Positions 11,401 to 21,546 of a stretch of 40,024 nt of DNA are shown here, piece after piece (position 1 is the stretch's first letter; each line of letters opens with the position of its first letter). The notes beneath the pieces were generated by a model. The model made no database searches and had not been told where the DNA came from. It worked only from the letters and a program-made list of their open reading frames with translations. This DNA is from Dissophora ornata. Taxonomy: Eukaryota; Mortierellomycota; Mortierellomycetes; Mortierellales; Mortierellaceae. The stretch is from positions 1-40,024 of the forward strand of contig MU616813.1 in NCBI GenBank assembly GCA_025201705.1, read 5' to 3'. Both the position numbers and the translations under genes were made by a program.

Positions 11401-11546
11401 ACTTTGTGTCACCTGAACGGTTCTCGAGCACATGGAGATGGCATGAAGAGGGGAGGATTCTCAATCTAAAGAGAAAGAACAGGCGACAGCTGGATGTGTT
11501 GATGGCCAAGGATATTTTATTCTATAGCACGTTGGCCATGCTGTGA
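8461..11546 (+). CDS. KDM3-type JmjC-domain protein, probably catalytically dead
   Basis: Exons 8461-8686, 8774-10599, 10697-10988 and 11083-11546 give 935 aa. The first intron (87 bases) has no stop in frame, but its translation is hydrophobic, unlike the disordered sequence around it, and it has GTGAGT..TAG ends. Order: disordered acidic N-terminus with a poly-Asp run near 9000; a homeodomain-like helix region at about 9270-9420; Cys-rich finger modules (CRACRC near 9660; CGNCK..CCTCGEDLCTEC at about 10040-10110); then a JmjC domain from about 10590, with the KDM3 features AAVIWDIYRE, VLQRKGEAVMIPAG and DFVSPE. Active KDM3 enzymes remove H3K9 methyl groups using Fe(II) and 2-oxoglutarate. 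Here the HxD pair reads S-S-E (10910-10918), the distal His is Arg (11358-11360) and the family Lys after it is Val. A non-catalytic chromatin reader or scaffold is inferred. The 5' start is uncertain. Confidence 0.85.
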
Positions 11547-11748
11547 AAGGAGGAAGAGGAAGAAGAGAGGAGAGATTGTCGACACTTTTTCGTGAAGCTA
11601 TAGCACTAGAATAGCTTTCGGTTTGGTATCGTCCTGCCAGTTCTATCGTTTGCTCGAACTGCTCATTCTCCGTTGCACATAACTCCAACAAAGCATACAT
11701 GCCTTGCTTGCGCTTTTTTTCTTGAGCTAGGCGCAGATTCGTTATTTG

Positions 11749-13224
11749 TCAATCCTTGTCGGCAGTCTTGCGGACGCGCAGATCGTTGCGGATAGGGATT
11801 TTGAGGCCCTGTTTAGCAAACGCCTTCGAAAGCTCTGTCGATTCTGGATGACCGAACAATATATCAAAAGAGAGAAAAAAGGGCAATGTCAGTATCGTGG
11901 CATTGAATTCCTCCCCCCCCCCCCTCGTCCCTGAAAACCTCAATTTTACGTACCAGTCATTCCTGGAAACTTCTTGGCGGAGAACACGGTGAAAGGTTGG
12001 CTGAGTTCCTCCGCAATGATCGTCGAAGCATGGCTACCCCCAAGGTCATCAAAGTCGAAGCTAGTCGAGCCAAATGAATAAACAATTAGTGTGGGTGACG
12101 AAGAAGCAGAGCTGCAACGAGGAAAATTGTCTAGAGTCATCTCAGGTCACTTACAATGCAAATCGCATCAATGAAAATTTCAGAGTATAGACACCTTCGG
12201 TTCGGATACTCAAGTCTGGGAAACTGAAGTACCAACCCGGCTCCCCCCTCTCGTTATTCAACAAGATAGGCGACACCACCACGGCACCCATCAATATACG
12301 CGTCAACTTTGGAGGCTCAGTCTGACCAGGCGTCGCAATCATACTCCGGACCTCAGACCCATCCTCGGACCAGAGCGATACATGCAAGACATATAGTGGG
12401 TCCTGTCTTAGAGCCTTGGCACCACCCTCGTACCGTGGCCATTCTTGCTCTTCATCGCTTTCCTCTTCCTCGATGACGGGAGCTGCCCCTGCTAGTCCTG
12501 ACGCATCATCCATGTCCCGGGAATGCTTCTTGCCCGCAGATACCGTATTCTGGATGTCACTATTACGGGCAGGACGGCCTCGACGCTTTGGCGGCTGGGG
12601 TGGAGTTGATGTCTTGTCCTCGCCCTCGGGCGCTTCCTCTTTGTTGGATTCACGCGTCGGGCGACCTGCCGTCGTTGGTTTGATGTCTGACATTGAGCTC
12701 GATCGTGTTCGTCCAGCGGCGCGAGAGGATGATGATTCGCCGTTATGGTCTCCACCTTCGACGTCCTCCTCGTCGTTCTCCTCGTCGTCATCCAACTCAT
12801 ACAACGTGTCTTCTTGCTGATCATCCTCGCTTTCCTCGTCATGACTGTCGTGTCCTTCTTCGTCTTCATCATCGTCATGTTCCCCCCTCTGCCTTTTGTT
12901 CTCATTCTGGGTAGCAGCCGCCTCAGCCTCGGCTTTCGCTGCTTCTTCCGCCGCGGCTGCTGCTGCCGCCAATGCAAGAGCCTTCTTTCCAGGTTTACGG
13001 CCCTTCTTTGCACCCTTTTTCTTACCCTTCTTCTTCTTAGGTTTGATGGGTTTGATGGGTTTGGGAGGTGCCCAGAGTTCGTCATAGTTTGGCTCATCGA
13101 CGATCAACTGGACAATGGGTGGCGGATCGATCGGGCGGCGGTCCTTCTCACCAAATCCACACATGCGTGCGTGGAGTGGTTGTTGAACAATCTTGATCCT
13201 AGCTTGGCTATCACACAATTCCAT
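11749..13224 (-). CDS. velB: Velvet-domain regulator, VelB-like
   Basis: Three exons, 13224-12155, 12111-11954 and 11843-11749, join in phase to 440 aa. Velvet proteins are fungal DNA-binding factors with an NF-kB-like fold that link light, development, sporulation and secondary metabolism. The N-terminal half of the domain is at residues 10-42 (IVQQPLHARMCGFGEKDRR, then PIDPPPIVQLIV); the MCG-G-KDRR form is that of VelB. It resumes near residue 276 (YVLHVSLWS, EPGWYFSFPDLSIRTEG, KFSLMRF). It ends in PFTVFSAKKFPGMT, ELSKAFAKQG and IPIRNDLRVRK. Between lie about 230 residues of low complexity: Lys/Pro, poly-Ala, acidic runs, and KRRGRP (an AT-hook-like core). VelB of Aspergillus also has an insertion here, but a shorter one as I recall it. 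A short upstream exon cannot be excluded. The symbol is assigned by resemblance only. Confidence 0.9.
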
Positions 13225-13314
13225 TGGACAAAGATAAAAAGGAAATGTGTATAGGGAATTTTTTTTTTGTTTGTACCAGGTAAGGAAAATAAACAGCCGA
13301 AAAATAGATGGAGA

Positions 13315-13346
13315 GGTAAAGGGGGGCGGGGGGGACGGCGAGAGAT
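13315..13346. promoter_or_regulatory. G-run tract upstream of the velvet gene
   Basis: Plus-strand GGGGGGCGGGGGGGACGG about 95-120 bases upstream of the velvet start, followed by AGAGAG repeats to about 13392. Same character and position as the tract upstream of CYT1. Candidate promoter element; function unproven. Confidence 0.3.
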
Positions 13347-13394
13347 AGATAAAGAGAGAAAGAGAGAGGAAAAAAGAAGGGAGGGAGAGAGGAA

Positions 13395-14017
13395 TGGCAC
13401 GCTGGGTAGGTTAATATGCAATGCAGATACTATGTTATAATGTTATATTGGCGCGTAATTTTTACGCTGCGAGGGTCAAATGGGCGTTGAGCGGTGGATC
13501 TCTGGACGCAATCAGAGTGCGAGAACTGAAATAGACAAAAGGGTTGTAAAAACCGAAAAGGTGCTCACAATTCGAGAGCTCACTCATCCTAGAAAATAAC
13601 AGTTGTCCACAGGCACTCATATTTCTTTGTTTTTGTTTTTGATTTTTGTCGCCCTCTCCTCTTCTACCCAGGGTAAAGAGCCACCAATAACAACAATGGC
13701 CCCCATCTGCATCAATTTATACATTTTTCTGTGGCGCCATTCCCCTCTCCGGCTCTATCTCATTCATTTCATCTTGTGCTTTCTTCAATCTGATCCAATA
13801 GCTAAACCTGAATAATCACGTCAGCCCGCCCTCCTTACTCCGTCTCATGTCTGTCCCCCGTTTTCATGCAGCCTGAAATGATTTTCTTGTCATCGTGTTT
13901 TGCAGATTTTGGGCTGTAGCATTTTTTTTTTTTTTTTTTTTTTTTTTCAATTATTCAACAAATGAGAAATTCCAACACCACTTCCCCTCATTACACCTAT
14001 TATACCCCTTATACCCG
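13395..14017. other. Intergenic between the velvet and His-rich genes
   Basis: About 620 bases upstream of the velvet gene and downstream of the His-rich gene, both on the minus strand. I see no exon that extends the His-rich gene, though the region could hide a small one. It contains a 26-base T run at 13922-13947. Confidence 0.45.
13922..13947. repeat. Homopolymer T run (26 bases)
   Basis: Uninterrupted T run on the plus strand, about 70 bases beyond the stop of the His-rich gene. On that gene's strand it is an A run inside the likely 3' UTR. Likely variable in length and prone to sequencing error. Confidence 0.9.
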
Positions 14018-14815
14018 TTATTCCATTTTTTTTTGGGTCCATGAATGGTTTACGAACCTTAATGGGTACTTCTCGTCTTCTTCCGGCATTGACATAGATT
14101 CTCTTGGAGATATCCTCCCAAGTGCAGGCGCAGGCACAGTCTCGGCCTTGATCTGCTGTTGCTGATGCTCTAGCTGTGACCGCTTCTCTTGATGGTGAGA
14201 GACATGCCGATCCATATGGGAACTCGAGCTCGAGCTTGCGTGTGAATGAGATGAAGCCCGTCGCTCGTCTGTGTGTCCCGAACCATACGATGGTCGTGAG
14301 GGAGCGGACGGGTAAGATGGCTGTGGATAATCTTCCTGATGATGGTGTGGTTGGTAGTGTGACTGATGGTGGTGGTGTGATGTATGATGCGGATGAGGGT
14401 AGCCTGCGGCTGAGAATGAAGACCGACCCTCACTGTAGGAAACATAGCCATGCGGTGGCGGTGGGGGGTGATGTTCATACGCCCGAGGGTCTCGTCCTCC
14501 GCGGTGCGGCTGATGATGATCGGGATGCTGTCCATACTGATCATGGGGGGAGCTGTAGTGGTGCTGGTGATGATTATGATGAGAAGGACCTGAGTGAGAT
14601 GAGCGATATGGACGCGAGGATGAAGCAGGGGCCATTGACGGTCCACGTTGGTGCCAGTCGGCGTGCGGCAACGGGTGCGAAGAGGGCGAGGAGGGCGAGA
14701 GAGATGACGTAGGCGAAGATGAGACGCGAGGGTCGTATTTCATCTCGGCGTCGATCTGTCTTTTTCTGCCTTGCTCGTCGTCCTGGTCGTTGCAGATATC
14801 TCGAACGGATGCCAT
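14018..14815 (-). CDS. Histidine/serine/proline-rich protein
   Basis: 265-aa ORF whose ATG sits in a strong initiation context (CCACCATGGC). The first ~30 residues (MASVRDICNDQDDEQGRKR) are charged and ordered-looking. The rest is low complexity: Ser/Pro-rich to about residue 75, then long His/Pro/Gln/Tyr stretches with clusters such as HHNHHQHH, and a Gln run near the end. No known catalytic or DNA-binding domain is visible. Such His-rich tracts occur in transcriptional regulators, speckle-targeted proteins and metal-binding proteins; no choice can be made. The C-terminus is uncertain, because a GTAAAC donor-like site lies a few codons before the TAA and a further exon could exist. Confidence 0.6.
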   Translation of the reverse strand: MASVRDICNDQDDEQGRKRQIDAEMKYDPRVSSSPTSSLSPSSPSSHPLPHADWHQRGPSMAPASSSRPYRSSHSGPSHHNHHQHHYSSPHDQYGQHPDHHQPHRGGRDPRAYEHHPPPPPHGYVSYSEGRSSFSAAGYPHPHHTSHHHHQSHYQPHHHQEDYPQPSYPSAPSRPSYGSGHTDERRASSHSHASSSSSSHMDRHVSHHQEKRSQLEHQQQQIKAETVPAPALGRISPRESMSMPEEDEKYPLRFVNHSWTQKKME

Positions 14816-16077
14816 GGTGGATTCCTTTCCTCGGCTGGGCCAGAAGAAAAGCGTTCTTGTCGGAACAAAAACAATTGGGAATAGGGGGCAGAGTGCGGTT
14901 TATTCTCCCTCTCTCTCTCTCGAAGTGATGAGATAATCAAGGTGGGTAGAGTAGAGACACGTTGAGGATGAGACGTGCAGGCTCGGCTGAAAAAGGGACG
15001 GGTGGGATGTACCCTGCGGTGCTCGCCAACGTCGTGGGTAGCGAAGTGAGAAAAGGGGATGTGGATGAGGCAAGGAGGGATGTGAATGAGGGATGGGATA
15101 CAGCTGGGTCGAGGGGAGGGGATGAAAGGGATGTTCTGGGAGAGGATGGGAATCGAAAACAAAAGAAAAGATGGAAAAAGACTGATTGGCGATGAGGGAT
15201 GCATCCGACAAACGACCTTCAAAAAGCGAAAATATAAAAAGACCCCTTTCGTCCACCTGGACTCGATTTCCCTTTTTTAAGCCATATTCAGTCCTGGCCC
15301 ATTGAATGGGAAATTATTACACAGGCGAAAAAATCCCTCATTTTGCGCTCTTCAACATTACCCGTTACCAACCATAAAACGCAACAGCTGGGCGGGCTGT
15401 CCTTTATCATTGGAGCGCGCAGGGCCTAGAAATCGTTTCTCGAGAGGGGCGATGCTCCACACCCTCAGTCGATACACCTGGACAGCCATCCTGCACCTGT
15501 TCCTCGCCATTCCTCGTGAACACTGCATTGCCACCTTGGCATTCTTGCTTTGTTCCACACATACAGCTTTGTGCTTAATCCATTTACAGGCAGGGCTCTC
15601 ATCAAGCAATTTTGCAACTTCACCTTCGTTATTTTTGCTTAGAAGTGCAGAGCCAATCGATTCGCTTATAATTACGGACTCTTGTTTCCGGCGCCTTTGT
15701 GCGCCGCGATTTCTTTTTTTTGCCGAAATGGTTTTTTTTCGTATCCAACCTCGGGGTTCACCTTTTTCCCTCATTCAACAAGTCCCACAGGGCTGGTTTC
15801 CTGTTGGTCCAGGGATGATGTTCAAGAGACTAGGAGACAACAGCCTGCACGCTATTTATTCAAAGCATTGAGTGAGAGACTGGGGATGGAAGAGACATCA
15901 TGTGACCTATACCATTTGTGACCTGCTTTCTGTCTGTCGTGTTTTCTTTTTTTTTTCTTCCCCCCAACACAGCTCGTCAGCGACATCGACTCCTCTTTTG
16001 AACGTACAATACAACAACCAAGGCGCCTCAGGAAGAAAGAACAAGATCGCGAGTCGAACCGAGATCAATGATATAAT
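14816..16077. other. Intergenic, divergent promoters
   Basis: 1.26 kb between the His-rich gene (minus) and paralog A (plus). ORFs of 189 aa (15302-15871, plus) and 138 aa (15358-15774, minus) overlap here, but neither resembles a protein I know and both look like chance. CT-rich repeats at 14908-14922 and a pyrimidine tract at 15944-15970 just upstream of paralog A look promoter-like. Confidence 0.4.
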
Positions 16078-19000
16078 ATGGCAGATGTCTATCAGAGTTT
16101 CCGATCAGGGGACGATACCATTGTCCGCATCCAGGCCGCTGTGCACCCAGTCTCAGGGGTGCGCTTTGTTATCTGGAGCGACATCGCACACTGTTTTCCA
16201 GGCGTCGCCCGGATCCAACACGGGGATGTATTTGTTCCATTACTCAGGAATGAACGACTCTATCGGTACGGGAAAAATCAGCGTCCTTGTTTTTATGATA
16301 CTCTCAAGTCGCCCCACTCGCAGATGCAATCGCAGCTATTGACCCTCTGTCATGTTGTCATTTTTTATTACAGGATCAAACCCCATGGAATCAAATACCA
16401 CCCAGACGCGATTCTGGATGTCATCTACAACCAAGACAACAGAGTAGCCATCAGATCTCGCGTGACCAAACATGTACCTGTCATCGAACCATCCAGCATC
16501 TCACGCCCGGAAGAGGCAACAGCTCACAAAACTACTATCAGCGCCGCCATTGCCTCCTCATCTCCCTTGCACTCCTCTGATGTCGATTCAGCAACATCGC
16601 CTAAGGAATTGGCATCCTCTACTAAATCTACGACCATGGCTGATCAAATAACCATACCCGTGGAATCGACCATCCCTGCCGAACCTACCATCGCAGGCGG
16701 TGATCAGGATACGCTCGCCATGGAGAGAGGTCGCGCAATGTTCACACAGGCCTTGAATGATGCAGGGATGACCATAGAGGACGTTAATGCCATCATCGAC
16801 AAGCACATCTATAAAGCCTTGGAGGCGATGCGCGATCCCAACGGCGCATACTCGATAGAGTCCATCAAGGTTGCAAAGATACCCAAGGATATTAAAACAA
16901 TGGTGACGGCAGAGCTGACACGTATGGTACAAGGAGCGGCAAAGTCAATGCCGGTAGAAGCACGGAGGACTAAGGCGACAAAGACGACGACCACGACAGT
17001 GGCGAATAAGGAAGAAGAAAATGGAGAGAGAGAAGGAGGAGAAAAAGGTGGAGAGTCGGCACTGGAGTATGGACAAGGGGCCAAGGTTACCACGGCGGCG
17101 ATGGAGCTCCAGCGGGTGATGCATCGTCTTATCCGCCTGGAGACTGAAAATGTGATACTCAGGTCACAATCTTCACCAGCGTTTGGTCCCGGGGATATAC
17201 AGTCGATTCCTACTCCTACTGCTACCACTGCTATCTCTACCGCAGCCACCACTAATGCAGCAGCGTCTACCGCCATAGCTGCAGCTATTACCTCTCCAGC
17301 CGGATCTAATCAAGGGACCGAGGAGCAGGGAGAAGGGTCAGAGGCGCCGCAAAATACAGAGACCGACACACTGACCGAGACGGGTGCTACTACTGACGTG
17401 ACAGCGGCGCTCACGAAGTTCATGGAGCTGTGCAAAACTACTTCGGCACGAATCCAGACCCTGCAGACATCAGCGTCTAGTTTGTCGGACACTACTATCG
17501 CTACAGAAGCGGCGGACTCTAGCGTTGGCATGAAGGGCGCGGGAGACCTAGATCAGGAGGCGACTGACATTGAACCGTCCGATATCAGGAACGGCGACGA
17601 CGACGACAGCAACGTCAACAGTCACGGCGGCAATGCTGGTGCCATTGTCAAGGTGGATCAACCGATTGGGACAGATCCGCTTGTCTCAACCAGCGCGGAC
17701 GCGCAACAGCCTCAGCATGCAAACGGAGCGCGAAAGAGCCCATTCAGCTCTCTGGACATCGTGAAGCATCGCATGAAAGACATCCGGAAAAAGCGCTACA
17801 CTTGGCTCGAGAGTCCTTGCCCGAAGCTCTTTATCATTTTGCCAACAGACCCTGAGGTGACTTCATTCCCGCACCAGACGTGGGCTGACTTCGATCTTCA
17901 TTTCCTCTGCGACTGCGGTGAAATCCCACGCTTGGATGGCGAGGATGTTTGCCACATTTGCAACACCAGCATGGACGACGTCCCTTACTGTGGCTGTGCA
18001 CCTCATCTAATGCCGGAAGCCAATGGGTTTCCTCAGCAAAAGGATCTGTTGAAGTTTGGCAACTACATGATGGCGATTCTGGAAATGCTGGAGTATGGAT
18101 CGCGTGTGGAGGGTACGGAGGTGGTTCCCATGTTGAAGGATATGAAGGATCGCAAGAAGGTCATGTACTCGATGGTGTTTTTGATGAAGCAAGGGATCGA
18201 AACCAGCCATCAATTGCTTGCGAAGGGCTTTCAGGCGCTAGACCAGATCAAGCCCGTGGCGCCTTTGACGGAGGCAGACCTCATGGATCTTTACCGGATG
18301 CGGATCAATGAGCGGCGTCCATTTCAATATCATAACCCAATCCAGACCCTGTCTGGCGATATACGTTGGGTGTGCCACGAGCACTACATGAAGCTCACTC
18401 CAGATATGACGACTCTTTTTGAAAACTACCCTGCATCGAGTCACTTGGCCTACGAACGTGCTCTCGGGACATTTGTCGTCACTCTCAATAATGCCGAGCG
18501 CGCGCGGGCTTTATACACAATTGCCGCAAAGATGGCGGCCACTCCCGTGATCTCCATTTTCCTGGACTGGGACCTCAATACGGCAGACGAGAGCGACCTG
18601 GAGAAGGCCATCTCCACGTTCTCGGCTTCATGTGTCAAGATCTGCGTGCGTGAGCGAGATGAAGACAGGAACCCAGAGATTGACGGATTTGGCTATGGAT
18701 TTTTCAAAGTCATGATGGCAGGACTCGCGAATTTGAAAATCCAGGCCTTCTCGATCGAGCGACAGAACTCTGGCGAGACAAATAATAACGAGGTTGTTGA
18801 TGAGTTCTTTGCCTCGAAGGGTCCTGTATTCATGGACCCGGTCCTGATTCGGTACACAAGGGAACTCGAGCCGCCTCGGAGGGTTCAACTGGGTATTATG
18901 GTGACGGATCTAGACAAGGCTGCAATTTCTTTTATGGCGGCTGTGACAGGATTCAACGGCATCTCGAAACTTACACTGGAGGCTGGGTACGGAAAGCACA

Positions 19001-20238
19001 TCGAAATTGATTTCAGGGTCGATAGAGGCGAAAATGGTGATGATGGCGGTAATGACGAGGCTGAGACTGGAAAGGTAGACGTTGATAACAACCCGGCGGA
19101 GGATATGGTCGAGTTCTTCAACAGACGCAAGCAGGATGCGATTACTTTACGGATATACAACTCAACAGACACTATTTTCCTGAAGACCCATGTTCTCAGA
19201 GATATCAACATCCGGATCGCATTTCCAGAAGATGGACCACGCATCCGAGAATTGATCAAGAATAATCGCCAGTTGACAAAAATGGAGTTCTCGATCGATA
19301 GTAAGGACGACCCCTGCCAAGTGTTTGAGTACTTCAAGGCCGTCATGAATGACCACCCGAGTCTGGAATCCCTTCATCTTCGTAAGGACTGGGGCAAGAA
19401 TAACAAATCGACGTTCGTGTGGCATGGTGTTTCGGATCGGTCAAAGATGACGCTCTCAATCATGAGCTATGCAGAGGACAAGATTGGCACTCTCCTCCAG
19501 AAATTTGGCGCGTGTCTTTTGCAGATCTTTATTCACAGCATCAACATTCAGGATTCTCTCATTCTCGAAAAGGTGACGAGGTCCAGAAAAAGTCAGCTCA
19601 AGTTGATGACTATCTCCCTCGTGGACGTCTTCCAGATCTCTTTGACCGCCTTGGACGAACTGGCCAAGGTCGTGCTCCGAGTCCCCCTGGCACGCTTCAT
19701 GATCACGGGGACAGTTAACCCAAGGACGGCCTCCCGCGTGGGCGAATTCATGACGACGGTTGCCACAAGGATCACGGATATCCATTTTTATGGCGAGCAA
19801 ACCAAGGCAATTTTGACCGAGCTCACGAAACGGATGCCAGAGTCCTCCCATATGGATTTGTTGATAGAGCTGAAGCTCAGTGGACCGTTTGATGCAACGA
19901 CTAAGGATTTGACATGGATCCGTTCTGTGCTGTTCAAGCCGATCCCGCTGGCGACAATTGAACTGCACAAGGTTAACTTGAGCCACCAGGGTTGGATGAC
20001 GCTGGCGCAAGAGATTGACTTTAAGCGACTGGAGTACTTTAGAGTCGGTCCAGATGTACCCTTGAAGATCGAGGCGGTGAAAGCGTTCGTGGGGGCGGTT
20101 CCACCGAAGAGCGAGTTGGAGAACTTTCATTTGGACAGTCTTGGATTGAATGAGCTCCACTGCAGGGTGTACAAGGCAACTGTTCTCGAGCAGTTGAGGA
20201 AGAAGACTGCGCTAGTCAGCATTGGTCGCTACTATTAA
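16078..20238 (+). CDS. Large multidomain protein, paralog A (fungal family of unknown function)
   Basis: Exons 16078-16265 and 16374-20238 give 1350 aa. The 108-base intron has no stop in frame, but it is placed by comparison with paralog B at 23119-26981, which has an intron at the same codon and phase (after LYR, before the PHGIKYHP motif). N-terminal module, residues 7-85: VRIQ, VIWSDI, RIQHGDVFVP, IKPHGIKYHP, ILDVIYN. A long Thr/Ala/Ser-rich, acidic linker follows to about residue 540. The conserved core starts at KHRMKDIRKKRYTWLES, followed by SPCPKLFIILP-like text, WADFDLHFLCDCG with a Cys cluster, and RWVCHEHY. The C-terminal ~600 residues alternate hydrophobic strands and helices like degenerate leucine-rich repeats. 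I recall similar modules in many Mortierella proteins; no function is known to me. An AATAAA lies at 20254-20259. Confidence 0.8.
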   Translation: MADVYQSFRSGDDTIVRIQAAVHPVSGVRFVIWSDIAHCFPGVARIQHGDVFVPLLRNERLYRYGKNQRPCFYDTLKSPHSQMQSQLLTLCHVVIFYYRIKPHGIKYHPDAILDVIYNQDNRVAIRSRVTKHVPVIEPSSISRPEEATAHKTTISAAIASSSPLHSSDVDSATSPKELASSTKSTTMADQITIPVESTIPAEPTIAGGDQDTLAMERGRAMFTQALNDAGMTIEDVNAIIDKHIYKALEAMRDPNGAYSIESIKVAKIPKDIKTMVTAELTRMVQGAAKSMPVEARRTKATKTTTTTVANKEEENGEREGGEKGGESALEYGQGAKVTTAAMELQRVMHRLIRLETENVILRSQSSPAFGPGDIQSIPTPTATTAISTAATTNAAASTAIAAAITSPAGSNQGTEEQGEGSEAPQNTETDTLTETGATTDVTAALTKFMELCKTTSARIQTLQTSASSLSDTTIATEAADSSVGMKGAGDLDQEATDIEPSDIRNGDDDDSNVNSHGGNAGAIVKVDQPIGTDPLVSTSADAQQPQHANGARKSPFSSLDIVKHRMKDIRKKRYTWLESPCPKLFIILPTDPEVTSFPHQTWADFDLHFLCDCGEIPRLDGEDVCHICNTSMDDVPYCGCAPHLMPEANGFPQQKDLLKFGNYMMAILEMLEYGSRVEGTEVVPMLKDMKDRKKVMYSMVFLMKQGIETSHQLLAKGFQALDQIKPVAPLTEADLMDLYRMRINERRPFQYHNPIQTLSGDIRWVCHEHYMKLTPDMTTLFENYPASSHLAYERALGTFVVTLNNAERARALYTIAAKMAATPVISIFLDWDLNTADESDLEKAISTFSASCVKICVRERDEDRNPEIDGFGYGFFKVMMAGLANLKIQAFSIERQNSGETNNNEVVDEFFASKGPVFMDPVLIRYTRELEPPRRVQLGIMVTDLDKAAISFMAAVTGFNGISKLTLEAGYGKHIEIDFRVDRGENGDDGGNDEAETGKVDVDNNPAEDMVEFFNRRKQDAITLRIYNSTDTIFLKTHVLRDINIRIAFPEDGPRIRELIKNNRQLTKMEFSIDSKDDPCQVFEYFKAVMNDHPSLESLHLRKDWGKNNKSTFVWHGVSDRSKMTLSIMSYAEDKIGTLLQKFGACLLQIFIHSINIQDSLILEKVTRSRKSQLKLMTISLVDVFQISLTALDELAKVVLRVPLARFMITGTVNPRTASRVGEFMTTVATRITDIHFYGEQTKAILTELTKRMPESSHMDLLIELKLSGPFDATTKDLTWIRSVLFKPIPLATIELHKVNLSHQGWMTLAQEIDFKRLEYFRVGPDVPLKIEAVKAFVGAVPPKSELENFHLDSLGLNELHCRVYKATVLEQLRKKTALVSIGRYY

Positions 20239-20838
20239 AAAGTGCAGATGAGAAATAAATACAGTGCTGTTGCTCATCACGAAAGAAGTGATCGTCACAT
20301 CACCAGCTGCAGCATCGACGCGTGCGAACGCACTCAGTCCTTACATTTTTCTTCATAGGCTCTCTTCGCGGACAAATTCGAACAGTACAGCGATGTCTTT
20401 TTAACAAAAGCTCGGGCGGATGCTCCGCTTCCCTAATGAGTTTCGTGTGAGCACTGCCTTTCCGCTGATCATGTTGTTCATGAGTTCATTGTACGCCAGC
20501 TTATTCATGGCTTTGTTTGAAGTAGGTAGCATTAACGCCCTTTCTACTTGGCAATGGCGAGGTTATGACGCTAGGTCTCAAATGTCGCATATAGTCCCAG
20601 TCGTCAACTATCATCAGTTGAAGCTCCATGCAATAAACGCTTGAAAATACGACCCTTTCGATTTTTCAGCCCATCGTATCTTCACATCCCTTTTTCTCAT
20701 TTTTTTTTTCCCCATTTCACGAATACAGGCAACCGATACTTGAAAACCGGACTTCCATTCTTTTTTCCATACCTTTCCACACCTCTCCACACCTTCCCAC
20801 ATTCACTCCATAGCACACCCCATATTCTGAGACAAAAA
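20239..20838. other. Intergenic downstream of paralog A
   Basis: 600 bases with no recognised gene. An AATAAA polyadenylation-like signal sits 16 bases after the stop of paralog A. From about 20755 a CCACACCTCTCCACACC pyrimidine tract precedes the next gene and probably belongs to its promoter or 5' UTR. Confidence 0.5.
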
Positions 20839-21546
20839 ATGGCTCACAGCGGCCAATATTTCCAACAAGTACTCACCACATCGTCGCACTTTGTCCTCTA
20901 CAACAGCGTCTTCAGTGGCAAGCTCGAACGACTATACGAGATCCAATACTCGGAAAAGATTACTAAACGCCTTGCGGTCGGTACGTGGAAAGGCGGGTAC
21001 TACCATTGCACCGGCCACTGCGAGTGTCTAGAAACTCGTCTGCGCTCAGATTTGAAAGACGACCAGACGGCGATCCATTCCCACCATTGGTGTAACCATG
21101 ATGGTTGTCCTATCCAAGGGATTCTCAGGCACGGGTTTCTGGCGACGTTCAATAAAAAAAGTAAGTCTTTTTTGATATTTATTTCACATCCCTTTCATCT
21201 ATGGCTTTGTTTTTTGTTTTTTGTTTTCCCTCTCCGCGTATTCACTGCTTAGCCTTATTTTCTTTAGCCGGCCATTTCATTTCGCCTGACCCAAGCACTG
21301 CCAAGAAATACGGCATGCTAAAGTGCAAGAAACGCAAGGTGGTCGCGACCTTCATCTGCTATTGCAGGGATGTGACTAAGCAAAGCAGCGTCATTCGCCA
21401 TGTCCAGCGTGACGAGGTAATAAATTACAAATCCACAAGGGTGGGGAGGTCTTGTGAGGTGATGGCGATCATCTAATATCATTCGTTGATTATCACTCTA
21501 TGCGCAGCACATCCATGCATCCTACTTGGCAATCGTACGAGTTTAA
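20839..21546 (+). CDS. Small Cys/His-rich protein of unknown function
   Basis: Exons 20839-21160, 21268-21416 and 21508-21546 join in phase to 169 aa. All introns have good ends (GTAAGT..TTTAG, GTAATA..GCGCAG). Not recognised. No signal peptide. Cysteines C57, C61, C63 (CTGHCEC), C85 and C90 (HHWCNHDGC), plus the paired CYC and KCKKRK motifs in exon 2, suggest a metal-binding fold. The protein ends in a hydrophobic strand YLAIVRV. It lies between two large paralogs on the same strand, so a functional link is possible but unsupported. The gene model rests on splice signals and reading-frame continuity. Confidence 0.62.

Noticed and set aside
12492..13097. 201-aa minus ORF overlapping the velvet exon, and a 169-aa plus ORF at 12745-13254
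   Set aside because: Shadows of the low-complexity insertion of the velvet gene in other frames.
15302..15871. 189-aa plus ORF, overlapped by a 138-aa minus ORF
   Set aside because: No recognisable motif, odd composition and a length expected by chance once or less in a window this size. No promoter or homology support.
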